A stretch of DNA of 64,000 nucleotides from an uncultured Fibrobacter sp. (GTDB taxonomy: Bacteria; Fibrobacterota; Fibrobacteria; Fibrobacterales; Fibrobacteraceae): the NCBI RefSeq assembly GCF_947166265.1, contig NZ_CAMVDO010000009.1:1-64000 (forward strand), given 5' to 3'. Below, in pieces: positions 18,369 to 27,409 of this stretch. Under the pieces are notes generated by a model. It saw only the letters and a program-made list of their open reading frames with translations, searched no databases and had not been told where the DNA came from. The translations under genes were made by a program, and so were the position numbers. Within the stretch, counting starts at the first letter, position 1. Each line of letters starts with the position of its first letter.

Positions 18369-18503
18369 TTAACCTGCTGGACCACGATAACATTGTGTCG
18401 AATCTGGATCACTGCACTGCAACAGATTCAGCTGATGCTTGACTTCCACCACTTCCATCTTCGGAGCGGAATATTCCTTTTTCTGTTCGATTTCGTTCTT
18501 CAT
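18369..18503 (-). CDS. Short peptide of 44 residues with two cysteines
   Basis: An open frame with ATG at 18503 and TAA at 18369, between hisH and fabD. The N-terminal half is charged and contains KKEYSAPKMEVVEVKHQ; the C-terminal half reads LLQCSDPDSTQCYRGPAG. A polar leader with a Y-x-x-P-x-x-EVVE motif, followed by a short tail rich in Gly, Ser and Cys, recalls small-peptide genes common in Bacteroidota and relatives (family knowledge, not a search result). AGG lies five bases before the ATG. It could be a ribosomally made secreted peptide or a small regulator. I see no maturation enzyme nearby. Confidence 0.5.
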   Translation of the reverse strand: MKNEIEQKKEYSAPKMEVVEVKHQLNLLQCSDPDSTQCYRGPAG

Positions 18504-18539
18504 ATAAACCTAATAGGTTGCTAGTTTAATTTTTTTCAG

Positions 18540-19163
18540 TTAAACATTCCAGTCGCAGAAATTCTTGAGCATCAAAAGGCCCACATCGCCACTCTTTTCC
18601 TGATGGAACTGGGTGGCAATCAGGTTGTCGCGCCCGACCATTCCCTGGAAAGTCTGCGTTCCATAAGTCGTTTCGGCAAAGGCGTATTCAGAAGGCACCA
18701 CCGGGTGATACGAATGCACGTAGTAGAAATCGCAACCGCTGCGGATACCCTTCATAATCGGATGTTCACGGGTAAATTCCACCTGGTTCCACCCCATGTG
18801 CGGAATTTTCAGTCCCGGTTCGTCCTTGAAGCGCACCGCCTTTCCAGGCAAAAGTCCCAAGGTCTTTACGCCGCCATCTTCCTCGCTTTCTTCGAGGATA
18901 ATCTGGCAGCCGATGCAGATGCCAAGTACCGGTTTCCCGGCATTCACCACCGTCTTGATTGCATCGCCAATACCTGTGCGGGTAAGCGTTTCCATGGCCG
19001 AGGCGGCAGCGCCGACCCCCGGGAAAATCAGGCGGGACGCCTTTGCAATTTCATCGGCATCGCGGCTAGACTTCGCATTGGCACCAATTCGTCCAAGCGC
19101 ATTCATCACCGACGTCAAGTTGCCGGCATTATAGTCAACCACGATAATAGGATCTGTAGACAT
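18540..19163 (-). CDS. hisH: Imidazole glycerol phosphate synthase glutaminase subunit
   Basis: A 207-residue class I glutamine amidotransferase. It supplies ammonia to HisF in step five of histidine synthesis. The N-terminus DYNAGNLTSV is typical of HisH. The nucleophile Cys83 is in LGICIGCQ, and the His/Glu pair is in FHQEKSG near 191. HisF and the other his genes are not in the window, so the pathway is split. An AGAGG site lies before the ATG. Confidence 0.92.
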   Translation of the reverse strand: MSTDPIIVVDYNAGNLTSVMNALGRIGANAKSSRDADEIAKASRLIFPGVGAAASAMETLTRTGIGDAIKTVVNAGKPVLGICIGCQIILEESEEDGGVKTLGLLPGKAVRFKDEPGLKIPHMGWNQVEFTREHPIMKGIRSGCDFYYVHSYHPVVPSEYAFAETTYGTQTFQGMVGRDNLIATQFHQEKSGDVGLLMLKNFCDWNV

Positions 19164-19223
19164 GAAAACCTCTCTTGGAACAAAGCTAGAAAAAATTCTC
19201 CTAGCCCAAGGCGACAGGAAACA

Positions 19224-19571
19224 TCATTTGTCCAAAAAATCGAGCGCTTCGCCGGCGAGTTCGACGCAACGGTTGCAAGGAATCACCGCATTGGGGCGAA
19301 TTTCCTTGCACTTGGTACAGCCCTTTGCACCGCGCTTGAAAAAGTCCTCGATTGCATCGGCATGGTCCGGTTGCATGAGCTTTGCCGTGTAGAGCGCCCC
19401 ACAGAACCCCTCCGGCGCCTGGCCTCCGCCAAAGCCGCGAAACGTCTGCGCGGCATCCGTCGATTCCAATTCTGTCTTGCCCGTACCACGGGCATACCCG
19501 TACGCCACCGCCATGGCACAGTTGCCACGCTTATCGGCATGAAACTTTTTTGCTTCTTCTGCAATAGACAT
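19224..19571 (-). CDS. C_GCAxxG_C_C family protein
   Basis: A 115-residue protein with the pattern of this cysteine-rich family: GNCAMAV near the start, APEGFCGALYTA in the middle, then GCTKCKEI and CNRCVE. Its members are thought to have redox or metal-related roles, but no reaction is proven. The ATG at 19571 is chosen because a GGAGG site lies before it; an in-frame ATG at 19598 would overlap the upstream lipoprotein gene. It is probably the last gene of the collagen-like lipoprotein operon. Confidence 0.72.
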   Translation of the reverse strand: MSIAEEAKKFHADKRGNCAMAVAYGYARGTGKTELESTDAAQTFRGFGGGQAPEGFCGALYTAKLMQPDHADAIEDFFKRGAKGCTKCKEIRPNAVIPCNRCVELAGEALDFLDK

Positions 19572-19590
19572 CACTGCCTCCTTGTTAAAA

Positions 19591-21681
19591 TCAATCATGG
19601 ATGCAACGGACGGAATATCCGCGATCTTTTCCGATAACCATCATCATATATCCATTTTCTATACTTTGGGTCGTTTCTCTAAAGGCTGCCATAATTTGTA
19701 TCGTTGACGCTCCATAATAATCGTACATACTGGATGTCCAAAACCAAGCATACCTAAATTCGTCGCTCCTATCACAGAAGCTTCCTGGAGTAGAAGGAGT
19801 ACCCGTATAGGAACAGCCTGCAGGAACTGCCGTAAAGCCGTAATCATCGGTCCCAGACCAAAGCTCATCATAATCTTTCGCCATCATCGCCTCGGGATTA
19901 CTCCCCATAAACTCATAAAGAATTTTCCATTCCATAGAATCTGGTAAATGCCACCTTTCGGGGCAGACTCCCCGAATGGGATACACGGGGGAACACGTCA
20001 CATAGGCTCCGCACCCCTTTGCATTTGTTCCATACATGCCCACGCTATCCACAGCGGCAGACCATGAATACAGGCGACCAAACCGGGCACAACTATCGGC
20101 ATCATCATAGCACCTAGAATTCCACCCCCGCAGCCCCGGATTCGCAAGCGTATCCCCGTAATTCAGGTTTTCGGCAAACCACAGCTGGTCCCCGATATAG
20201 ACCGTACGGTAGACATTTCCGTCGCGAAGGTCGCGCATCCGGTTGATTTTCCATTCCCCCTTGTCGCACCTCAGGCTTTGCACAGACACATCCGTTCCGG
20301 CGATTTCAAGCGTATCGCCTTCCAATGACGCCGTACACTTTCCCACCTTCAGTTCCTTCATCCAGTAGTTACGTATAAACTTTTCAAAATTAGGAACGGA
20401 AGCATATCCCCAGGACTTCACATTCGCGCGAATTTTGGAGAGCCCACCAGACAGATCCGCATTGATCGCCCAGTCAGCCATTTCACGTTTCGTCTTTGAA
20501 TCGTCCCACGTTCCTTCCAGCTCAAACGCATTCGAAATTTCTGTCAAGAGGACCATCATATCGCTTTCGCTACGTTCCCCCTGCAAAAGAACCGACACTG
20601 CAAGGAGAGCGGCGTCGGCATTCGTCTTTCCAAATACATCCATGTCCTCGGACTGTGTTTTAAGGCCCGTCGTATCGATGTGGAAAAGTTTCATCAATTC
20701 AGCTTGCGCCTTGCTTTTGGCCGCACGGACTGTCATCTTGTCGCGGGTCACCAGGCGGTACACGCGATCATACTCCAGATGAGTCAAGAGGTTTACGTTC
20801 GCAGACCTACGCGAGAGCATGTTTGTAATGGCGCGCAACTTGATCGGCGCATTGGAAGGTTCCCCCGTCACCTCGTTACGGTAATAACCGTCCACCACAA
20901 GCAACGCGTACTGACTCACCAAATTGCGTGAAGTAAACTTGTAGTGGCCATCATCCTGCGTAATGTTACTCGTAAAGTTACCATTCGTCTGTTTTAGGGT
21001 GCGGCCATCCGAAAGTTCGTACAAATAAACAACCGACCCTTTCAGGAAAGGTCCCTTTTGCGTATAGCCCACCAAGGAATCCAGGGAAATGGGAACCACC
21101 TCCGAATCGAGAGGAAGCTCTCCCCCGACCTGGTTCAGGTACAGGGTCAGTTCATTTTCGCCACAGACGATTGTCACTAGCGAATCCGACTGGTTTACAA
21201 TGGAGCAGTCCGAACCGTTCGCACCGTTTTCGCCATCGGTGCCATTTTCACCCTTATCACCCTGAACACCATCGGTTCCGTTTTTGCCATTTTCGCCATC
21301 GGAACCCTTTTGCCCCTTACGACCATTTTCACCATTCGTTCCGTTGATGCCTTTACTGATAAAGCCGACACTATCACCGTCACACACAATCTTATAGCCA
21401 TTTCTTGTGGGCAATTCCGCCATGGAGCAATTATGCAAAGTATCCTTGAAAGAATCCTCTGTCGCTACCCATTTTCCCGCAGAACAGGTCCGAGTGGATT
21501 TGTCCTTCTTTATCCACGCCATGGAGCCTTCGTTTTCGGCACCACATTCGGGAAGCTTTTCGACAGTCTCCGCAACAACCATATCGGAATTCCACACCTC
21601 GGTCACCGATTCAATGGTTTTCTGTTCACCGCAAGCAACAAGAATCAATGCTAACAGACAAATAAAGTACTTTATATTCAT
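19591..21681 (-). CDS. Collagen-repeat lipoprotein with C-terminal FISUMP domain (copy 1)
   Basis: A 696-residue lipoprotein. The signal ends in a lipobox (ALILVAC, Cys17). A Gly-x-y collagen-like run with many GENG, GTDG and GDKG triplets spans about 112-160. The central block (about 200-470) is shared by all three paralogues and contains GYTQKGPFLKGS, then VYLYELSDGRTLKQTNG. The C-terminal FISUMP domain has MRDLRDGNVYRTVYIGDQLW, AENLNYGD and VCPERWHLPDS. Its last residues YSVRCIHD match the usual ending. The function is unknown; a surface location is inferred. It starts three bases after the stop of copy 2. Confidence 0.85.
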   Translation of the reverse strand: MNIKYFICLLALILVACGEQKTIESVTEVWNSDMVVAETVEKLPECGAENEGSMAWIKKDKSTRTCSAGKWVATEDSFKDTLHNCSMAELPTRNGYKIVCDGDSVGFISKGINGTNGENGRKGQKGSDGENGKNGTDGVQGDKGENGTDGENGANGSDCSIVNQSDSLVTIVCGENELTLYLNQVGGELPLDSEVVPISLDSLVGYTQKGPFLKGSVVYLYELSDGRTLKQTNGNFTSNITQDDGHYKFTSRNLVSQYALLVVDGYYRNEVTGEPSNAPIKLRAITNMLSRRSANVNLLTHLEYDRVYRLVTRDKMTVRAAKSKAQAELMKLFHIDTTGLKTQSEDMDVFGKTNADAALLAVSVLLQGERSESDMMVLLTEISNAFELEGTWDDSKTKREMADWAINADLSGGLSKIRANVKSWGYASVPNFEKFIRNYWMKELKVGKCTASLEGDTLEIAGTDVSVQSLRCDKGEWKINRMRDLRDGNVYRTVYIGDQLWFAENLNYGDTLANPGLRGWNSRCYDDADSCARFGRLYSWSAAVDSVGMYGTNAKGCGAYVTCSPVYPIRGVCPERWHLPDSMEWKILYEFMGSNPEAMMAKDYDELWSGTDDYGFTAVPAGCSYTGTPSTPGSFCDRSDEFRYAWFWTSSMYDYYGASTIQIMAAFRETTQSIENGYMMMVIGKDRGYSVRCIHD

Positions 21682-21684
21682 AAC

Positions 21685-24057
21685 TTAGTTATCCTTTACG
21701 CAGCGAACCGGGTACGCATCATATTTTAAAGGAAGGATATTTCCCCAATATACATAGGCATAAATACCATTATACATCGTCGAGCTCCAGAAAACTTTAC
21801 GATCTATGGGTAATGCGGAAAATCCATATTCATCCAAGCCATAGCTTCCCCAACCCGTCCGAGACTGGAATGCACTCGGATTCGCCAACCTTTGCAGAGA
21901 CTTATATTCCGCAGTATCTGGCAAATGCCAATTTTCGGGACAAATTCCACGAACAGGATAGGTAGGAGCAATTCTATTGTTATAGCCACAGAACCTAGCA
22001 TTATTGCTGAAAACAGCTGCACTATCCATCGCAGCGGACCATGTATACAAGCGGCCTCCGATCTCACAATGAGAATCTATGTGATCAGGGCACCAACTAT
22101 GTTCCTTTAGGCTTGGAGCCGTCACACTGTCGGCATAGTTCAAGTTTTCCGCCATCCAGACCTGATCGCCAATTTTAGTAGTCCTATAGACCTTGCCATC
22201 TCGTGCATCGACAATCGAATCATACGCAAAATCTGGATTAAAACGCATTACCTTTGGGACATCCCAGCTCCATGCCAAATAATCAATCCATCCGCTTGAT
22301 GTACAATAGTACTTGTGGTCTTTATCGACAACGCCATCTATCACCGTTCCCACTTCGGAACATTCCTGCTGATACGTATTCTTTTCTATATCGGTTGCAT
22401 AGCGCCATTTAAAGCCACTCGATTTATCGCATATAAAATAATCCAACGAATCTATACGACCAAACAAGACTACGCCATCTTTACCGGCAGAACAATCCTT
22501 ATCGAAAGTATTTTTTTCAACATCGGTTGCAACCCGCCACTTGGCACTGTCGGCGTCCACGCAAATAAAGCGTATTTCCGTATTCGTCGTATCCTCGTAA
22601 GACGAAGCGTAGAAAGCGGAATTCTTGTTCGTCACATTTTTGGCAAGCCCCACGGGAACACTGTCGCTTCCGCAAACCCCAAGGCCATTTTCGATACTCC
22701 AGAACTTACGCAAATGCTTCTGGAAGTGCGGAACATTTCCCAAGTTCCAGCCCACAACATTCTTATGGATGGTCGCATACCGGCCCGAAGAATCCGCCAC
22801 TAACGCCCAGTCCGCCATTTGCACCTTGCCTAAAGTATCTTTCCACGTACTATCCGATTCCAAGTCAAAGGAAATGTTCGACAAAAGTTCCGACAGTTGC
22901 CTTTCGTTACGGTCTCCGAGCAGCAATACCGACACCGCAAGGAGCGCCGCATCGGCATCCGTTTTTCCAAATACATTCATATCTTCGGATTCCGTCTTGA
23001 AACCCGTCGCATCGATATGGAACATTTTCAGAATTTCAGACTGCGCCTGTCTTTTTGCCGCCCTTACACTCATCCCCGCCTGCGTCACCAACCGATAAAC
23101 GCGGTCATATTCCAGATGAGTGAGCAGATTCACGTTTGCCGACCGGCGCGAAAGCAAATTACTGACGGCATGAAGCTTGATTGGCTTATCGGAATTTTTT
23201 CCCGAGACCTCGTTACGGTAAAAGCCGTCCACCACGATAAGCGCATACTGACTCACCAAGTCACGCGAAGAGAACTTGTAACGTCCGTCATCTTGCGTTA
23301 TATAGCTGACAAAATTGCCGTTCGTCTGTTTTAGCGTACGGCCATCCGTCAATTCGTACAGATAGACCATGGAGCCCTTAAGGAACGGCCCTTTCTGGGA
23401 ATACCCCACCAGGGAATCCAGCGACACAGCAATCACTTCCGAATCAAGCACCAGCGTATCCGCAGAAAGCGGATTAAACAGATCCAGTACCAGGGAATCT
23501 TTTCCACAACGGATAGTCACCGAAGAATCGGTTTGATTTGCAATGGTACAGCCGGTGCCGTCTTCGCCATCGGTGCCCTTCTTGCCCGCATCACCATCTT
23601 CGCCCTTGTCCCCCTTTTGCCCGTCTGTGCCATTGATGCCGTCAGCACCGTTTTCACCGGGCTCACCCTTTTGACCGTTTTCACCGTTGCGGCCATAAGG
23701 AACCGTGCCTATAGAATCTCCATTACAAAGAATCTTGATTCCGCTCGCATCGGCAAGTTCCACGGAGCTACAAGCGATGTCGCCCTTCTTTACCGTATCG
23801 CGCGAAGAGACCGTGGCAAACCATTTTCCGTCGACGCATACTCGTGCAGAAACTTCATTTTTCACCCAGGCCATTTCGCCATTATTTTTTTTACTGCACT
23901 TGGGCAGTTCCCCCACCGAGGCGTAGATATCCACCGGAGAGGCCTCATGGGAAACATTCTCGGTCGTCGTTTCCTCACCACAGGCCATAAGCCCCAAAAG
24001 TGAAAACAAGCTAAACGAAAGGACCAATCTTGATTTTTTCAGGGAATAAGACATCAT
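21685..24057 (-). CDS. Collagen-repeat lipoprotein with C-terminal FISUMP domain (copy 2)
   Basis: A 790-residue paralogue. The lipobox is LLGLMAC. The collagen-like segment (about 125-170) has GENGQKGEPGENGADG. The shared central block includes GYSQKGPFLKGS. Unlike the other copies, it carries an extra tandem segment before the last domain: two similar stretches with VEKNTFDKDCS and IEKNTYQQECS, each about 45 residues. The FISUMP domain contains VDARDGKVYRTTKIGDQVW and ICPENWHLPDTAEY. Its ATG follows directly on the TAG of copy 3 (TAGATGATG) with GGAGG upstream, so the pair is translationally coupled. Confidence 0.85.
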   Translation of the reverse strand: MMSYSLKKSRLVLSFSLFSLLGLMACGEETTTENVSHEASPVDIYASVGELPKCSKKNNGEMAWVKNEVSARVCVDGKWFATVSSRDTVKKGDIACSSVELADASGIKILCNGDSIGTVPYGRNGENGQKGEPGENGADGINGTDGQKGDKGEDGDAGKKGTDGEDGTGCTIANQTDSSVTIRCGKDSLVLDLFNPLSADTLVLDSEVIAVSLDSLVGYSQKGPFLKGSMVYLYELTDGRTLKQTNGNFVSYITQDDGRYKFSSRDLVSQYALIVVDGFYRNEVSGKNSDKPIKLHAVSNLLSRRSANVNLLTHLEYDRVYRLVTQAGMSVRAAKRQAQSEILKMFHIDATGFKTESEDMNVFGKTDADAALLAVSVLLLGDRNERQLSELLSNISFDLESDSTWKDTLGKVQMADWALVADSSGRYATIHKNVVGWNLGNVPHFQKHLRKFWSIENGLGVCGSDSVPVGLAKNVTNKNSAFYASSYEDTTNTEIRFICVDADSAKWRVATDVEKNTFDKDCSAGKDGVVLFGRIDSLDYFICDKSSGFKWRYATDIEKNTYQQECSEVGTVIDGVVDKDHKYYCTSSGWIDYLAWSWDVPKVMRFNPDFAYDSIVDARDGKVYRTTKIGDQVWMAENLNYADSVTAPSLKEHSWCPDHIDSHCEIGGRLYTWSAAMDSAAVFSNNARFCGYNNRIAPTYPVRGICPENWHLPDTAEYKSLQRLANPSAFQSRTGWGSYGLDEYGFSALPIDRKVFWSSTMYNGIYAYVYWGNILPLKYDAYPVRCVKDN

Positions 24058-26190
24058 CTATTCCTCCAGTCCAAGGACGCAGCGGATTGAATGAAAACTG
24101 ATTTTTTCATTCGAATAAATATTGAAATAAGCGGTAGAGGAAGACCCCGGATACACATAGAATCGGTATGCCGATTTATTGTCACCATACGAATTCTGGG
24201 CCGACGTCCAGAAGGATGCTCCAGTGCCAATGCTACGGTATTCGCCACTGTAATCATAGTAATTCGCTAAATATATCGTCATTCCATATTCATCCGTCGG
24301 ATTGTCCCAATCTGCATAGGAAGGCGAAATATCCGCAAGCACAATTTCGTCCGAAAGCAAGGCGACCGTGTTGTTCCCCGTAGCCTCATACAAGGCCATC
24401 CATTCCAGCGAATCGGGCAAATGGAATCCTTCCGGGCAAATTCCCCGCACCGGATACGTCGGCGAAAGGACATTTTCCCACCCGCAGCCCTTTGCATTAT
24501 CGCCAAACACGGCGGCACTATCCATCGCCACAGACCACGTATAATGACACCCATACTTATAGATGCTGTCGGCCGTGCTAAAGCACTTCATTCGACCTTG
24601 CAAGGCAGGGTAGCCGACACTATCGACATAGCGCATATTTTCAGCCATCCACAGCTGGTTTTCTATCGTAGTCACACGATAAACGTTTCCATCGCGCAGA
24701 TCTCGAATCCGATGAATGCGCCACGCCCCATCGACACATTTGAGACTCTGTACCGACAAGTCACTTCCTTTCAATTCGAGAGTATCGCCATTCATCGACT
24801 TGCTGCATTTGCCGACATTCAATTCCTTTTGCCAGAACCCACGCAAGTACTTTTCAAAGTCGGGAACCGTTTCCGAAAGCTTCCACCCGGCCACGTTATT
24901 TCGAATGCGGATCAGGCGCCCCGTCAAGTCCGTGCGTAAAGCCCAGTCCACCAATTTTCTTTTCGTCGCCTCATCATTCCATTCTCCGTCCTGCTCCATG
25001 TCACTTGCAATTTCGGCCAAGAGGGCGACCATTTCCGCTTCGGTGCGGTCCCCCTGCAAAAGCACCGACACCGCAAGGAGCGCCGCATCGGCATCCGTTT
25101 TTCCAAATACATCCATATCCTCGGATTCTGTCTTAAAGTCCGTTGCATCGATATCGAAAATGTTCATCAGTTCCGATTGTGCCATACGCTTTGCGGCCCG
25201 AACAGTCATCTTTTCATGCGTCACCAAGTAGTATACACGGTCGTATTCCAAATGCGTAAGCAGGTTCACGTTCACCGATTTTCGCATGAGCATATTCGTT
25301 ACCGCACGTAGCTTAATCGAAGCCTTAGAAGGCACGCCCGTCACCTCGTTGCGATACTCCCCGTCCACCACGATAAGCGCATATTGGCTTACCAGGTCGC
25401 GGCTCGCAAATTTATAGCGACCGTCATCGCGTGTAATGTAGCTTACAAAGTTTCCGTTCGTCTGCTTCAGGGTACGACCATCCGAAAGTTCGTACAGGTA
25501 CACCGTCGCGCCCTTAAGGAACGGCCCCTTCTGCGACAATCCTGTCAAGGAATCCAGAGCGACCGCCACCTTTTCCGAATCAAGTTCCACGCTTGCGTGC
25601 GCAAAGCCCTTCAGTTCAATAATTTCTCCGTCGCAAAGAATCTTTACCGTAGAATCACTCTGGTCGACAATGGTACATCCCTCGCCATCGGCACCTTTCT
25701 TGCCGTTTTCACCAGCGTTTCCGGAATCCCCCTGATCGCCCTTGGCGCCGTTCTTACCATTCGAGCCATTTTTTCCGTTTCGGCCCTTTTCCCCCTCGGG
25801 GCCATCGACACCGTTCAGGCCATTCAGCACGACTCCGATGGAGTCCCCGTTACACACGACCTTGAAACCCGTTGAATCATCCAGTTCTTCTGAATAACAG
25901 AAGAAATTTTCGCCCGCAGATACCGAATCCCTAGCCGTCGGAACCGTCGCGTACCAAAGACCATCGACACAGACGCGCACCGAAGATTCCCCCTTCACCA
26001 GGATTCGCTCGCCCTCAATGGAACGTTCGCATTTCGGAAGGTCTTCGACAGAGGATACCACCTCCGACTTGGACAGAACGACTTCCGTCACTTTTTCAGT
26101 CGTAGAACCATCGCCACACGCCGCAAAGACGACGGCTAATAGTCCAACCAGCCAAGTCCACTCCCCCATTCCAATTTTCAAGCATTTCAT
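24058..26190 (-). CDS. Collagen-repeat lipoprotein with C-terminal FISUMP domain (copy 3)
   Basis: A 710-residue paralogue and the first gene of the three-gene set. The ATG at 26190 is preferred over an upstream TTG (26214) because GGGAAAAG precedes it. The signal ends at VVFAAC. The collagen-like segment runs from about 125 to 180 (GEKGRNGKNGSNGKNG and onward). The central block has GLSQKGPFLKGA. The FISUMP domain begins at IRDLRDGNVYRVTTIENQLW and includes ICPEGFHLPDSLEW. The Gly-x-y repeats should form trimeric stalks if enough hydroxylation-free stability exists, as in other bacterial collagens. Surface display is inferred. Confidence 0.83.
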   Translation of the reverse strand: MKCLKIGMGEWTWLVGLLAVVFAACGDGSTTEKVTEVVLSKSEVVSSVEDLPKCERSIEGERILVKGESSVRVCVDGLWYATVPTARDSVSAGENFFCYSEELDDSTGFKVVCNGDSIGVVLNGLNGVDGPEGEKGRNGKNGSNGKNGAKGDQGDSGNAGENGKKGADGEGCTIVDQSDSTVKILCDGEIIELKGFAHASVELDSEKVAVALDSLTGLSQKGPFLKGATVYLYELSDGRTLKQTNGNFVSYITRDDGRYKFASRDLVSQYALIVVDGEYRNEVTGVPSKASIKLRAVTNMLMRKSVNVNLLTHLEYDRVYYLVTHEKMTVRAAKRMAQSELMNIFDIDATDFKTESEDMDVFGKTDADAALLAVSVLLQGDRTEAEMVALLAEIASDMEQDGEWNDEATKRKLVDWALRTDLTGRLIRIRNNVAGWKLSETVPDFEKYLRGFWQKELNVGKCSKSMNGDTLELKGSDLSVQSLKCVDGAWRIHRIRDLRDGNVYRVTTIENQLWMAENMRYVDSVGYPALQGRMKCFSTADSIYKYGCHYTWSVAMDSAAVFGDNAKGCGWENVLSPTYPVRGICPEGFHLPDSLEWMALYEATGNNTVALLSDEIVLADISPSYADWDNPTDEYGMTIYLANYYDYSGEYRSIGTGASFWTSAQNSYGDNKSAYRFYVYPGSSSTAYFNIYSNEKISFHSIRCVLGLEE

Positions 26191-26253
26191 TTTCTTTTCC
26201 CAGCTTTCTTTCAAAATTTCTGTTTCTAGGGACTCTGTAACGGCCCCTACAGC

Positions 26254-27144
26254 CTACGGTCTCTTTATCGTCGGGACGCTTGCAAGCAGTTTCTTGGTAT
26301 AATCATGTTGCGGGTTTGTCAGTACGACATCGGCGGCTCCGCGTTCCACCACATGCCCAAAATACATCACCAGCACTTCATCGCTCAAGGCGCGAACCAC
26401 CTGCATATCGTGACTGATAAAAAGAATCGAAAGTCCGAACTCGTTTCTTAGGTCGTCGAGCAAATGAAGGATCTGCGCCTGCACCGAAACATCGAGTGCG
26501 CTAGTCACCTCGTCGCACAAAAGAATCTTCGGACGCACCATGAGGCTCCGGGCAATGCATAGGCGCTGCCGCTGGCCCCCCGAAAATTCGTGGGGGAACT
26601 TCTGGAGTGATTCCACGGGCATCGACACGCGCTCCAGAAGTTCTTTTGCGCGCGCCTCCGCAGATTCAAGTTTCACCCCGCGCGCAACCAGCGGCGCCGT
26701 GAGGATTTCTGCGACCGTCTGCCGCGGGTTCAAGCTGCTGAACGGATCCTGAAAAATCATCTGCACAAGATCGGACACTCGGCGGTGCTTTCTCGTAGCC
26801 CCGTTCGACGGTCCACCCTCCGTAGCGGTCGATTTCACCGAGACCTTTCCTGATTCGACCTTTTCGCCAAAAATCCGGTACTCGCCACAGCTCATAGGAA
26901 CAAGCCCCACAAGCGACTTCGCAAGCGTCGACTTTCCACAGCCCGACTCGCCCACCACGGCAAGGATTTTCCCCTGCGGAAGCGAAAAGGACACATCGTC
27001 CACTGCGGTAAAATAGCTCTGGATCTTACCGAAAACGCCCCCGCGCATCGGGAACTTCACCGTAAGATGCGACACCTCCAGGGCATAGCCCTGAGCCGCA
27101 TTTTCAATACCGGTAGGCATTCTTTCGGGCTTATCCAAAGACAT
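26254..27144 (-). CDS. ABC transporter ATP-binding protein, OppF/DppF-like
   Basis: A 296-residue ATPase of the oligopeptide/dipeptide importer type. Walker A is GESGCGKST, the signature is FSGGQRQRL, Walker B is ILLCDEVTSALD, and the switch histidine is in LFISHDMQ. The C-terminal tail with HDYTKKLLASVP is typical of OppD/OppF proteins. No permease, binding protein or OppD partner lies beside it. It starts inside the stop region of xseB, so both share a transcript. A TAG-overlapping start and the absent partners suggest that its permeases are encoded elsewhere. Confidence 0.82.
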   Translation of the reverse strand: MSLDKPERMPTGIENAAQGYALEVSHLTVKFPMRGGVFGKIQSYFTAVDDVSFSLPQGKILAVVGESGCGKSTLAKSLVGLVPMSCGEYRIFGEKVESGKVSVKSTATEGGPSNGATRKHRRVSDLVQMIFQDPFSSLNPRQTVAEILTAPLVARGVKLESAEARAKELLERVSMPVESLQKFPHEFSGGQRQRLCIARSLMVRPKILLCDEVTSALDVSVQAQILHLLDDLRNEFGLSILFISHDMQVVRALSDEVLVMYFGHVVERGAADVVLTNPQHDYTKKLLASVPTIKRP

Positions 27145-27147
27145 TGG

Positions 27148-27366
27148 CTAGGTTCCGGACTCCGTTTCACCATCGAGCCCGGCAAGGGCTTCCTGAACAC
27201 TCTTTTCGGTAGAAAGCAAAATCTGGCGGCACTTGCGCAAGAGTTCGGTCGCTTCTTTAACCGCTCCGGCCAATTCGTCGATTTCCATTTCTGAATTGTC
27301 GATCCGTCCAAGGATGCCTTCTAGGCGCTCCATTGCCGTTTTGTATTCAAGATTTTCGGTACTCAT
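27148..27366 (-). CDS. xseB: Exodeoxyribonuclease VII small subunit
   Basis: A 72-residue helical protein. The motif YKTAMERLEGILGRIDNSE at the start, followed by a long helix with LAGAVKEATELLRKCRQIL, is the XseB pattern. Several copies pair with XseA to form an exonuclease that degrades single-stranded DNA to short oligonucleotides. XseA is not in the window. The ATG at 27366 gives the family length. Confidence 0.88.
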   Translation of the reverse strand: MSTENLEYKTAMERLEGILGRIDNSEMEIDELAGAVKEATELLRKCRQILLSTEKSVQEALAGLDGETESGT

Positions 27367-27409
27367 GCCAACGAATATAGTTATCTTTAAACTAGTGAGT
27401 TTTCCCCGT

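Noticed and set aside
19591-26190. A recent duplication or assembly repeat creating the three lipoprotein genes
   Set aside because: The copies have diverged throughout and carry different collagen lengths and inserts, so they are true paralogues, not repeated assembly.
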